Assembly (NCBI GenBank): GCA_051453625.1
Contig: JBOZIK010000001.1
Coordinates: 59,280,695 to 59,344,694, forward strand
Direction of reading: 5' to 3'
DNA: 64,000 nucleotides
Origin: Welwitschia mirabilis
Taxonomy: Eukaryota > Gnetophyta > Gnetopsida > Welwitschiales
Made by a program: the position numbers and the translations under genes. The notes beneath the pieces were generated by a model. That model had not been told where the DNA came from. It made no database searches and worked only from the letters and a program-made list of their open reading frames with translations. Positions 1-11,299 of this stretch are shown here, piece after piece (positions within the stretch are counted from its first letter, which is position 1; each line of letters opens with the position of its first letter).

Positions 1-248
1 AGGTATAATTTACTTCATGATTATTGGTTAATTAAGGTAACTATAAATATAATTAATTCTATAATTATTTATGACTTGCGATGCTTATGAAATATTTAAT
101 TTCATAATTACTTTAGGGATAAGGATTATCATAAGTATAACTTTTTTCCCTAGCTAATTAACTATTAACTTTAGAATGGATGTAATCAAATTTTTTTCAA
201 CTAATTAACATGGACATGCTTTAAGTTAACCTAAGCTCTGATACATTA
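1..248. other. AT-rich stretch, probably internal side of a decayed gypsy element
   Basis: No gene is seen. The stretch lies on the internal side of the primer-binding-site-like sequence at 235-246, so if the LTR call at 249 is right this would be the 5' internal region of a minus-strand Ty3/gypsy element. It has no recognisable gag. Confidence 0.3.
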
Positions 249-720
249 TGTAATACCCTAACTTTAATTACCCTAATTAACCATAATTTTTTAAGCATTA
301 TTAACTAACATGCACAACAAACCCTAGGATCAAATCCTATTTAAACTCTATTAACACATTATAAGTTTTAATACAATTAAAAAACATAATTATTACTTAA
401 CTATAGACTATTTTATTTTGCATACAATAATAATGTCAAAATTGTGTTTTATATATATTTATAACTTTGTTTTCACCAAACAGAATATGTTATATAAAGT
501 TAATGGAATGTTAACTTGTTTTATCATATATAATGGATAAGTTTTAGAATAGTGCCTAACCAATATAATAGGAGATTGCATCCCCTATTAATGGCATTCC
601 AACTTGATATCTGGCCACCCTCTAAATATGAGTTGGTTTTAATTCAGGTTCTAGACTATACAAACATGACTGGGCTCAACTTCATAGGCTTAGACTTCAC
701 CTCAATATACCCCCAATATA
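235..720 (-). mobile_element. Decayed chromovirus-like (Ty3/gypsy) LTR with primer binding site, minus orientation
   Basis: The plus strand reads GCTCTGATACAT at 235-246, the complement of an initiator-Met tRNA primer binding site (TGGTATCAGAGC) with changes, followed at 249 by TGTAATACCC. Del/Tekay-type chromoviruses typically have LTRs bounded by TGTAACACCC-like ends next to such a site, so this reads as the end of a 5' LTR whose element points to the minus strand. The far edge near 720 is an estimate; no matching second LTR was found. A different LTR family with the same primer type is possible. Confidence 0.45.
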
Positions 721-779
721 AGTAACAAGTGGTATGAGTGACCCTGACTTCCTTGTATTAGATTTTATTTGTCAGTTGA

Positions 780-2085
780 TGTCAAATTAATTTCTTTTGT
801 GTAGTGCAAATTATTACATCTTGTGTTTAGATAAGATTAAGTTTTGGTAGATGAAAGAATTAGACCAAAATACATCAGAAAAATAGTTGAGTTATGTTAA
901 CCTTCATTTGGGGTTGATCGGATCCTAAGGGGATTAACCGCACCTAAAGTAGTCATAAGAAAAATGAACTAAGCCCAAAGGGATTGACCAGATTTTGATG
1001 ATGTCGACCAAACTTGTAACCTGAAGAATCAGTATCCCTAGACCGAGTGGCAAAGGATCGACTGAATTTTTATGGGGTTAATCAGATTTGAGGATCTAAC
1101 AGATAGTAGTTTCAGACTAAGAGACAAGGGATCGACTGGACCCAGGATGGAGTTGATAAGACTATGGTGGACCAGATTCAAATGGAGCCAATCGAACTTG
1201 AAGACCTAAAAGCCTGGAATGACTGAAGTCTTCTCTCAGGCAACCTATGTAATTCATGGCACCATATAGAGTCGGCTAGATTTTTATGTAGTCGACCGGA
1301 TGACATGAAAAAAAAATTTATATAAATCTTATGTATCCATTTCCTAGCCATTTTCTAGCTATTTATAGCCGTTAAAGGCACAATTTATTTATAATAAATG
1401 CTAATAGCTTTCCATTATAAATTGCTAGATAATAAATGACCTAGAGACCTTTTTGGAACTATTTAAATTTGGCATAATTATCATGGATTTGAAAGATCAA
1501 GTTGTATTTTCATTAGCATATCATTATATTACTTCACATCTGATTGAGAAGATCTATCTTTAGGAAAAGAGCTTCACTTAGAATCAAATTTAAGAGCTTT
1601 ATCACTGTGATCTATTGAAGAAGAGCTTCATTCATTATACTACTATCAAATGTGTAATATTTGAGTAATCAAGGCATCTTTGCATCACATTCATTGCTTC
1701 CATAGGTTGAGACTTAGCCTGCAAAAGTCTGTTGTTAAGGTTGAGACTTAGCTTGCAAAAGTCCACTTATAAGGGTTAACAGGTGAGCCTGGCAAAACCT
1801 GTGAAGTAACAAAGATCCGAGATCAAGCTTGGGAGAAGCTGATCGTCGAGAGTGGAGTAGGAGAGTTCTCGAATCACTATAAATCCTATGTGCGTCCAAA
1901 CTGGTAGTTTCTATTTTATGCTTTACATTTTATTTTTCATTCCTTGTATGCATGATCTTGATTTTAATATTTGGTTATATGTAATTTTTCATTAGATTAG
2001 ATTTCATTAAGTTGTTTTGAGCTTAAAGTTTTTTTTTTTAAAGAACCTATGGACCCCTTGCCCTCTAGGGTTCTCGATCCTAATA
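780..2085 (+). mobile_element. Copia (Sirevirus-like) solo LTR
   Basis: The stretch has the style of long copia LTRs: repeated GGATCGACTGG / GTCGACCGG modules (about 910-1300), a repeated GTTGAGACTTAGC..GCAAAAGTC pair (about 1706-1765), a CGAGAGTGGAGTAGGAG module near 1848, then CCTCTAGGG..TCGATCCTAATA ending at 2085. These modules are familiar from LTR 3' ends. No TGGTATCAGAG-type primer site follows the end, which argues for a solo LTR or one truncated on the internal side. The 5' edge is uncertain; no clear target-site duplication was identified. Confidence 0.5.
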
Positions 2086-2269
2086 GTAAAAACCTCTTAA
2101 TAATTATTTGAAGAAGATTTACTAAGATGGATGTGTATTATAAATTTATTTCACTATATACTTCCTTATTTTCTTCTTATAATGTTCAAAATACCAAGAG
2201 TAAGATTTTAAAAATAGTATTTTATTTTTTCCATTATTTAAAACTCTCAACCATGAGTAAACAAGGAAA

Positions 2270-3235
2270 GGATTTTAAGCAGTAGAATGGGATACATATG
2301 TTCTCATCCTGAGATGCCATAATCTAGATCTATGAAAGCAATTCTTTACAAATTAAAATGGAAGATCTTCCCACACAGGTAGTACTACTATTTAAGATAT
2401 CACCTTTATTAGTAATGCTATTTGGACAGAACCTTAAAGAATAGAACTTAATAGAGGAGCCCCAAAATCTTTCATTATTCCATAGTTTGAGAATCTTATA
2501 GCCAAATTCCTCAAGAAGAGTAATGGCAGCTATAAGAAAAAGGGTATCCCTTATCTATTTGATGCATGAGCAACTCTCATTAAGAAATATTTTACCTTGG
2601 AGGATCACTTTAATAAAATTCACAAGCTTCATTTCCACTTCCTGACAACTATGATGGGTGAATTTCATATAGATCTCTCATTCTTCCTTTCATATTTATT
2701 ACATTATTCTCTTGATAGTGAAAAAATAAGGCATGAAGGCCTTATTTGATTCCTTTACCAAAGGAAGCTTTAGAGAGACGCTAGCATCCTTTCTTGATAA
2801 GACATTCCTCATGGTACAGAGTAGAAATTATTTTGTGGTAGGCTTTGATATACACAAGTAGTGATGAAGAGTGTGTCCTTCCTACACTAGAAATGTGCAT
2901 AGATAATGCATTGGCAAAACAGAAAAAAGAAGCGAAAAAACTGCTTGAGTAGGAAGAAGAAGATGACCAAGCAGAGGAGTGCAAGGTAAATGAAGAAGAA
3001 CATAGGAATTAAGATCCCATTGTAGCCAATCTCATTGCCTAAATCCCTTTCCCTCGATATGGTCTAAATGAATATAAGTTTGTTGTTAATCACTTAGGAT
3101 ATGCTACTTTGGAATCCCTCTTAGATTGAAACTAGAAGGATGTTTTAACAAAATTAGATATAGATGTTTAGGGCTTCAAATATCAACATGATTTCTACCA
3201 ATCCTGGAAAAATATCTTTTAAGTTATGTTGTAAT
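2270..3235 (+). pseudogene. Broken reading frame of a plant TE-associated protein
   Basis: A frame interrupted by only a few stops can be followed on the plus strand. It includes GAPKSFIIP, then KKGIPYLFDA, KKYFTLEDHFNKIH, FHFLTTMMGEFH and EKIRHEGLI. The arrangement of a hydrophobic-aromatic block followed by a short K(V/I)RHEGLI motif resembles unnamed proteins carried as extra ORFs by plant retrotransposons. I recognise the style, not a named family. A charged E/K-rich segment lies near 2890-3000. The frame ends near 3230 and an A-rich tract follows. It is not a functional gene; the stops are mostly TAG/TAA at former sense codons. It could be a decayed host gene instead. Confidence 0.35.
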
Positions 3236-3273
3236 TCTATGTTGGTTATGCCTGTAATACAATTTACTATTTC

Positions 3274-3311
3274 TCAAAAAAAAAAGAAAAAGAAAGAAAG
3301 AAATAAAGAAG
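3274..3311 (+). repeat. A-rich tail-like tract
   Basis: A run of A/G (A10 G A5 G A3 G A3 G style) lies about 40 bases after the broken frame that ends near 3230. It may be the remains of a poly(A) tail of a retrotransposed transcript, or simple low-complexity sequence. Confidence 0.35.
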
Positions 3312-3379
3312 GTGTATATTCAAAGTTGAGTCATTAAGCTCTTTGAAATTGTAATATCTATATATTATGAGAAAGATTT

Positions 3380-4140
3380 CATTCAACATAAATGCTCATG
3401 AGGAAAGTTTTCATTAATAATTATTTACATTAATTAATGAGATGGTAAAGATGAAATACTATAGGCTTGATTTTATAACTCAAGATCAAATTCTTGAATT
3501 AAAATATTTCAATAAAGATCCACCTTAAATGAGTGTTTTAAAATCGCCTTTGAGGATGAACAAAACATACTCTCTAATCACCCAACACATGTGGAGGTAG
3601 AAGATTAATCTGTAGGGATTATCAAAACATATTTTAAAGTTGCATGGTTAATAAAAATAAAAACAAAATAACTAATACAATAATGACATAAGTTTTCAAG
3701 GGAAAAAATGAAGGTTGACATCTCTTTGTTAGTATCTATATGACTTAATTGTGTGTCATGTAAAGTTATGATCGAATAGTATACAACACACAATTTCCTA
3801 TCCTTAGTATATTTCAAAACTACTCCAACTACATAATCACTTGCATTAGCCATCATCTTAAATAGTAGCTCCTAAATGGATTCCTACAAAATTGATGAAG
3901 ATGTAAATAATTTTAAGTTCATTAAATATTTCATTACAAGAAGATGTTTAATCAAATTGTAAATCTTTTATTAATAGTAGAATAGAATTCATATCATAGA
4001 CTATTTGAGGAGGGGAAAGAGAGTAACTGATATTGATCTTGGTAGGGTCAACTTTCATTTCAATTTTGCAAATAACATTATCTAAAAACCACTTCACTAA
4101 TAATCATGCAAAAGCTCTTTTTTTAATTCAAGTTAAGATT
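3380..4140 (-). pseudogene. Ty3/gypsy RT end and RNase H remnant
   Basis: Minus-strand translation from 3856 down gives ANASDYVVGVVL, YYSIITLHDTQLSH and NHATLKYVL. These match the Ty3/gypsy RNase H blocks of the type DASDYAVGAVLGQ, YYASRTL and DHAALKYLL. Further downstream (3500-3440) QEFDLEL fits the following conserved LLQEFDLEI block in another frame. Upstream (about 4080-4020) a KVDPTKI-like stretch fits the RT-RNase H connection. The catalytic Asp of the DASD block is Asn. The frame is broken by shifts and stops. The style is Athila/Tat-like but the clade is not certain. No LTRs were found nearby. Confidence 0.75.
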
Positions 4141-4197
4141 CTTGAATATAAAACAATCAAGAACTATCAATAAATGGTTCAATGTTTTATCATGAAA

Positions 4198-4377
4198 CCA
4201 TTTCCATGCTATGTTCTTTTAAAAAAAACAAATTTAATCATATTAGCTTACATGATATTACATTCATTCATCTGTAATAACATGGATCCATTTTCATGCT
4301 ATGTTCTTTTAAAAATAAACAAATTTAATCCTAGTAGTTTACATGATATTACGTTCATTCATCTAAATTAACATGGA
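4198..4377. repeat. Tandem duplication, two 90-bp copies
   Basis: The segment beginning CCATTTCCATGCTATG at 4198 is repeated with a few changes starting at 4288, a period of 90 bp. Both copies end near an AACATGGA. The short open frame spanning it on plus is a by-product of the duplication, not a gene. Confidence 0.85.
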
Positions 4378-5440
4378 TAGGAAAAAAAATAACTACATTA
4401 TGGTTATGGTTATCTTAAAAGAAAGATATCCATTTTTTATCTTAATGTAAACATATAGTCATTTAAATCAACTAATAGATAATTTTTTATTACTTCAATA
4501 ATCTCAAAATGTAGTCTATTATAATACTTCAATGACAATGGAGTGCAACATCCAACGATTCTTGGATTACTGTTAACCTTTAAAGTGCAAGCACTTTAGT
4601 AAAGCATAGCTCCAATAAGGATCTCTATCCTAGCAAGAACATTAATATGCTAATTGATGACTGCTTTTGGATTCTTTATATTTTATTATAAATATCATTA
4701 GTTACATTTATCATGTCATCAATAAGCTCAAATATAGTGAAATACATTTAGGACATATGTTCTTAATCTTTTAAAAGGATTGTCATAGTAAACCCAACTA
4801 TTTGATAACATAATGTTAGATGGACTGAGAGGTAAAAATGCATGCAAAGAGAAAGATAAAAATATGAAATAAAAGTGACAACCTTATAATTATATTAGGA
4901 ATATTTAAGAAATGAATGAATGATTACATTGTCAAGGATATTATCCTTTATATGGTATGGAGCATCCTTAACATACTTACCCCACTAAAGGAAAATAAGA
5001 CATGCCCTAATAAGGGGAAACAAAGTTATGTTGTAATAAGAAAATAAAATATATAAATAAATAAACTATCTTCTTAACATTCACCTAAAAACCTAAACTT
5101 ATAGGCCTTCAATACGACTACTAAAGTTTGAAAGGTCATGAGGACATGAAAAAATAATGCATCTGAAACTAAATAGTTTTGACACAAACTAGAGCATGCA
5201 AAGGAAAATTCCACGCAAATGTAAAATATAAAATATGAAGATATCCTATATCACTATTCAAGTGGATCAGATTTGCTTTAACTAGTAGGTCCTTTCCACA
5301 TTCCTAAATGTAATTCTAAATAAAAATAGTATTGAGAATTATTAAAACTAAGTAATAGAAATCTACATTGGATAAATTGGCCTTTAGTTGGCAGATAGCA
5401 AATATTTTAGAATTTTTATCCTTTCTTTATCCGAAGATGA
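4378..5440. other. No gene seen; AT-rich intergenic or TE debris
   Basis: Both strands were read and no conserved protein block was recognised. Upstream portions of the gypsy RT on the minus strand might be expected here, but no YxDD-like motif could be confirmed. Confidence 0.4.
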
Positions 5441-5444
5441 TATC

Positions 5445-6780
5445 ATGTTCAACAAACTCAACTAATCTTTGACTTGATTAAACTTCATTCTACCGAGAGG
5501 TTTTTCTAGAATGTTTAGAACATGTTTCACTTTGATAAATCCATTTTAAATAAGTTCACATATCATGTGGAGTTTCGTGGGTATATACTTTGTTCTATTT
5601 TGAAAAACTAGATTCTTTATGAGGTGAAAATCTCTTGGCGTTTTTACATTCACTAATGTCTGAACCCAAGCATTCTTCTAGCTTGAAATCATCATTTTGT
5701 TTAAATTTTAATCTAACATTATTTATTTTTTTCAAGTACATAAGAACTCATATCACTTAATGCTGATGGCTTTGTGTTGGTTTTGTCATATAGCTTGCTA
5801 ATATGCCAACTACATATGAAATATTAGGTCAAGTATTAGCAACATAAATTAGGCTTCTGATAAGTTTATGATATAGAGTTTCATCTCCATTTAGAGAATG
5901 GTTATCAATCAAAAATTTTTCATTTTGATCCATTGATACTGAAGTTGTCTTTGCAACCTTCATTTTGAACTTCTCCAGCAAATCAACAATGTACTTCACT
6001 TTTCCTAGAAACATCTTTCAATATTCTTGAAGTACTTCTACACCCACGTACTAACTCGTCAAACTAAGATTGGTAATTTCAAATTTCTTAGTAGATTTGC
6101 TTTACCTTGCTAATTATTATTTTAGTATCTTGAGTGATTCATACATCACACACAATATGATGATATATATGCTTCTATAATTTGGTTGTTTGATCAACAA
6201 AATTACATCTATGTTCTCATAGATACACATTTTAAATCTCAATTTTACTAAGATTGCAACTCATCATACCAAGCATAAGGGTGTTTTTCAATTCATAAAA
6301 GGACTTCCTAAGTCTACACATCTTCTAATTCTATCCTTCAACTTTAAAACCTTTAGTTTAAGCCATGTACACCTCCTCTTTATGATCTCCGTTTAGGAAT
6401 GTAGTTTTTACAAGAAGCTGATGCATCTTTCAATTTCTCTTAAGTTATTAATGCAACCAAAGTATGGATGATCTACCACAGCCATTCGTACGAATACTTT
6501 TATGTAGTCAATTCAACATTTCTAAGTGAAAACACTTACTACTATTCTTATTTTATGCTTGTCAAGTGTTCCATTAGATTTGTATTTATTTCTAAGCACC
6601 CATTTATTTCTCACCACTTTTTTTCAAAGTGGTAAGTCTCTCAACTTGAAAGTGGCATTCTTAAGTTTCTCGAATATAATAGGAGGAAAGAAGAGGGAAT
6701 TTTTTAAGCATTCTCTTTGGCATTTATGGTGGATGGAAGACTCCAAAAATTTGATGTCACAACCTATCATTAAACTCTAA
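5445..6780 (-). pseudogene. Ty1/copia reverse transcriptase and RNase H remnant
   Basis: Read on the minus strand in order: NATFKLRDLPL and RNKWVLRNKYKSNGTLDKHK (about 6665-6560), the RT entry block; KTTFLNGDHKEEVYMA (about 6400), the palm block; the terminal block LDLLEKFKM-like and YHKLIRSLIYVANT (6010-5830); then the RNase H blocks NISYVVGILASYMTKPTQSH and LKFKQNDDFKL (5820-5670), and a tail resembling KPLGRMKFNQVKD near 5480. The expected YVDD catalytic block cannot be found in frame. Many stops and shifts are present, several of them TGG-to-TAG/TGA type. The order and orientation are those of one decayed copia pol. Upstream integrase is not visible. Forward ORFs here are antisense shadows. 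Confidence 0.82.
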
Positions 6781-7010
6781 GTTAACAATCTTCTCAAGTA
6801 AATAAGAGCCTTGATTCTATTGTATTATTTCATAGAAAAGTCTTTTTCTTAGCTTAGGCAAGGTGGTAAGTAGGGTCTATCATAGTAATGTACTTGTCCA
6901 TTTGTTTTGCATTTCAGACACATACAAGTTCTTTAGCTTGGGTTTTTCTTCAAATCAAGTTGGAAACATGAGATGGTGATGTTTGGACTCGAAAGTCTTG
7001 GAAAAAGTCA
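6781..7010 (-). pseudogene. Possible copia GAG-pre-integrase remnant
   Basis: On the minus strand near 6930 a CMCLKCKTNGQ stretch has the C-x2-C-x-K-x2-like layout of the copia GAG-pre-integrase end (CEGCxxGKQ). It lies directly upstream of the RT remnant, so integrase would have been deleted. This is a weak match and may be chance. Confidence 0.25.
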
Positions 7011-8640
7011 ATGTTGCATTTGAGATGCATATTGTCAATTTTAATACTATTGCGCTTTAACAATGTAGTTCATTTATGTGGGATGTGCTAGAAATGCAAA
7101 GTCCAGTTAAATATACAATCTCATCTCAAAAAATGTTAAATGACCTTGGAAATCTGAGTATTCTTAATATTATATATCCTCAAGTAGCATAGGTTAATAG
7201 AAACGATGAATTTATATTTTCTATTAGCATTCCTTGAATTGTAAACATCTGCTTAACAAATAACTATTGCGAATCTTATTATACACTCAATATTCGATGT
7301 CCCACTGTTTCTTAAAAAGGTCAGCACAAAAGATTTGTTACGTGATCCAAAAGTAGTATAGTGTTTCGTTCTCATTAAAAGAGTAAATTGCATTTCTTAG
7401 GGTTGTTTTATGTTGAAAGACACCACTCATAAATTGTTAATTATTATCTGACCATTATAGGATAGTGATTTAGACCCTTCTAAAAGTATACAAAGCATTC
7501 TATCATTAAAAGGTGGTGTCTTGAGTGATCAAGAACTAGAACAGGGCCTCCTATTAGAATTGAAAGTAATTTCAAGTGCATGGGCTTTATAAAGGATATC
7601 ACGCTATTAAACACTACTATTTCCTCATATGATTTTGAGGCTTCATAGACATTTATGGGATGCTTCAATGTTAACTAGATTAATTCATATCACTCAAAAA
7701 GTACGAAAGGGGTTTTCATTATTAGTTTTAGGTATCATAAGTGCTCATGAATTCCTTAAAAGCACTCCAATGTTATAGGGATTACGTTGGCTTTCTTATG
7801 GGTGTCCCACTGTTTTCCAATTGTTTTAGGTCCCAACAGACAAGCATAAATCCTAGATTTGTTATCAACTATTTTTATAAATCTTTAATGTACGCTTGGT
7901 AGTAATAAATTTTGCCATGCTCTTTTTTACAGTGGGTTCCATCATCGAATAAACCCCTTCGATGTTTTTTAGGATTTAATTTTTTCATTATTCATTAAAC
8001 CTGAATTGAACAAAAATTATGGTTAAATACAAATTTCTCATTCCTCACTAGAAAGGGATCCTTTCATTTGCATCTTCTTAATCAAAGATTTATAAATTCT
8101 TACAGGGTAAATTCTTACAAGGCCATAATAAAATCTCACTGTAGCTTTCATTGTAAACATATACTATAACATCAAGCCATGTTAACTTTAAATTTTTGTA
8201 CTGTTTGTGTACTAATTATATGTTTTTATTATCTTGAATTTAAATTTTTGCATTGTTTTTGTACTAATTTTTGTTTTTATCATCCTTTGTCATTCTTACA
8301 CATTTCCTTTTCTCTATTGAATTGGCAATCAAAAGGTATTATCACCTATTTTAAATCTTTAGGAATGCAATGGACAAGTGTAAAGTTGAAGGAATTAAAC
8401 ATAATAAATAGATTCTGTTTAGCCATTATTTAAACCATCATGGTATATAATTTCAAGCATGTAAGAAGACTAGGTCTTAAGGAAATTCCCAAGAAAAGGG
8501 TTCACCTAGGCTAAAGTATTTCTCAAGTAAGATATCAATGACGATGTTGCACATCTAAAAGGGATTGCATACTCCCTTCTTTCGAAACTGTAAGTGATGG
8601 GACACTTTAAGAAAGAGGGAATTCAATGGTGTGCAACTCA
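7011..8640. other. No gene seen; AT-rich TE debris
   Basis: The short open frames here are hydrophobic, low-complexity and unlike any family I know. The stretch may be the upstream part of the minus-strand copia relic. Confidence 0.4.
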
Positions 8641-11299
8641 CTATTGCTTTGGGCTTGAAATAAAGAAATACTAGAACGGAGATTACTGAGCTTCCTAAAA
8701 ATGCCAACGATTAAGCATTAATGCACAAATTTCAGCCACAGGTTAACACAAGCTAACGCATTAGAAATAACCGTGAAGCATCACAAAGGTCGTTTGGACA
8801 TGTACTCTGAGACAAGAATTAGAGAAGAGATCATTTACGATACAAAACTAAGAACTAAATGAGATTAAGGAAAGCACCAACAGACTTAAGGAAGATTAGT
8901 CAGCAATAATTTTAGTGAGTCCATGAGTCTGAAATCTTAAGCCCAGAACACTGTGCAGAGGATCAAAATCCAGGTAAAGATCTTTATGTGATTGCTGATA
9001 CAAAAAGGCATATTATTCAAGAAGGGTCTGAGGATGAGCTTCCAATTCACCCAACCAGAGAACAGTTCAATGTGAGAGTACTTAATATCCTACGGAAATC
9101 ATACCTAGAATAAACAACTAAAAACCAATTACGCTTCAACAGCCGAAATTGTAATCCCCCATACGCAATTCTTAACCATAGCCCTTACAACATAATCAAA
9201 CTATAATCAAATGCTACCTGTTAGAATCTCATTTGAGGTGGAATGGTTCAATGAAATCTTTCAGCTGTCTAGGCCCCGAAGCAAAGATCTAATGAAAACC
9301 CAAGAACAACAGGATGATTGGAATTCTAACAAAGTTGAAAATGCCGATCATGTGGCACCTGGGTTCTGTTACAGACAAAAAGCACCCTCCCTGCAGGCAC
9401 AATGCCAAGCATATAGATAACACAGGAGTATAGGCTGATTGATACTGCTCAGTTGGAGAGGCTACCCACATGCAGCCCTCATCACCTAGTGTAACATGCC
9501 CGCTTTGGTTGGGATTAGGCCTACTCTGTAATTTGCTCGTTTTGCTGAAAGCCTCTTTGCTTTTATTATCTGCACCTGTTGTTTCACAAAACTTTTCTAA
9601 CACCTATTTATGGGCAGACAGAAAGCCCCAGTTTTCCACTCACAATTGTTTGAAAATACAAGAGACTAACAGTTCCCCACCCAAAACAAAACAACATGAC
9701 AAAAGCAAAAAGGTAAAAAAGCACACCAAAAGAGAAACTACAATGGGATGTCGTATCTCTCTTAAGTGCAGAGTCAGAAAATAATGTCTTTGACCTAAGA
9801 GAATGTAGATAAACATCCTTACTTCTCTCTGTATCCGACAAGCCAAGAGCCCCTCGTGATCTTATTTCTACAGTGAGCAACAGGAACTAGGATTAGACGA
9901 AAACTGACATGCTGGATGTGACCTGGTACTTTGCACTTTGCAGAACCCGCTACCCACATAAGAAATACAATGTCAATGACAATATCTTCACTAAATAGAA
10001 ATAAGGAAGCTATCAATACTCTTGATATAAGTTCAAAAAAAGGTATGAACAACCTATTGCCAAATCTTCCAATTGGCGTTCTGTTATCTAGTTGAGAAGA
10101 ATGAAGGAGAAGTTTGTCAGACATCACACCAATCTCCCAGCACTTTTAAACATAGCGATAATGAAAACGTCACTTAAAAGTGGGCATAAATGAGATTTGA
10201 CAGTCTCCAGATCACTGAGAGGAGGAGGATCACAAAATTTAGATCCAAGGCTTCAAATTCTACAAGCTGGCAGATTTTAATCAAGGCCTGAAGCACAAAA
10301 ATAGATGTTTTACTATTTTCATCATCAATCGAAAACATCTTATGACCAACTTTCAAATATGGGTCTTAGTACAAAGCAGAAATAAAGCCTGTTGCTTCCT
10401 TTGCCACACATCTGTATACTGAGGACTGAAATGGTCACTAACAAAGTCTCAGATTCATACTGGGACACAAAACCTATAGCTTGGTTATTTCAATTAGAAT
10501 AGATTCAAATTTGGACAAGACCATGCCCTCTACATGATAGATAGGGAAACACTCCATATAAGCAGCCAATATGACATCTCATCGTAAGGAATGAAAACGA
10601 ACAAAATAATTATGTCAAAAATATCTTTGGAGGTATTTGTTATTTAAGTATATAACATGTAAAATGGTCTCATAATTGCACAAGTAAAATGATTGCTTAC
10701 CACTAATTATTCTTTAAGGATTAATTGTTCCAAAAGTATCATACCAATCCTCATTGCCTTGCTTCGAAAGTACACACAAATACAAGGACACCCAATACAA
10801 TTGCAATTATTAAACGATGAAAACATCCAAAATTTAAGAAAGCAGATGTATTTCCCCAAAAAAAAAGTCAGAAGAAAAAAGTCAGGTGACACTTCTGATC
10901 AAGTTGTTATAAATCTTGAACTTTCTCACATCATGTGCCATGTCTGTGTATATTGTGATTATTGAATATGAATATGAAGCTAAGATAAAAATGACCCAAA
11001 GTAAGAATGTTAAAAATCAAGAGTACAAACAACAACTCTGTTCTGTTCTGCACTGCAATGTCAAGAGAGTATAATCAAATGGTGTAGCACCATGTCAGAA
11101 CAGAGGGACTTGTAATGTTTCATTACAGTCCTCCTTCACATTTCAAAGTCAACCAATATAAACAAATCCTTCTTTTCCCAATAAAATACCATCAATCTCC
11201 TAGAAAGAGCAAAACAATGTCACAAACCTGTCACTGTACATTCAAAACTGACATAGCCGTGCAGAATCCCTACAAATGACAAGGAATCGGATCATCCAG
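8641..11299. other. Downstream flank of the TCP gene, probable 3' UTR near 11299
   Basis: The base composition is less AT-rich than the TE deserts and no TE motif is seen, so this looks like ordinary gene-flanking DNA. The part just below 11299 should contain the 3' UTR of the minus-strand TCP gene; no clear minus-strand AATAAA could be pinned. A donor-like GTAAGC (minus, about 10698) and an acceptor-like TGCCTGCAG (minus, about 9395) would allow a 3' UTR intron, but nothing proves it. Open frames at 9211-9420, 9470-9784, 9289-9603 and 9608-9880 overlap each other on both strands and match nothing I recognise. Confidence 0.4.

Noticed and set aside
6526-6780. 84-codon plus-strand frame
   Set aside because: The minus strand here reads copia RT blocks in order, so the plus frame is a shadow.
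9289-9880. Overlapping open frames on both strands downstream of the TCP gene
   Set aside because: They overlap one another on opposite strands, no domain is recognisable, and they probably arise because this flank is less AT-rich.
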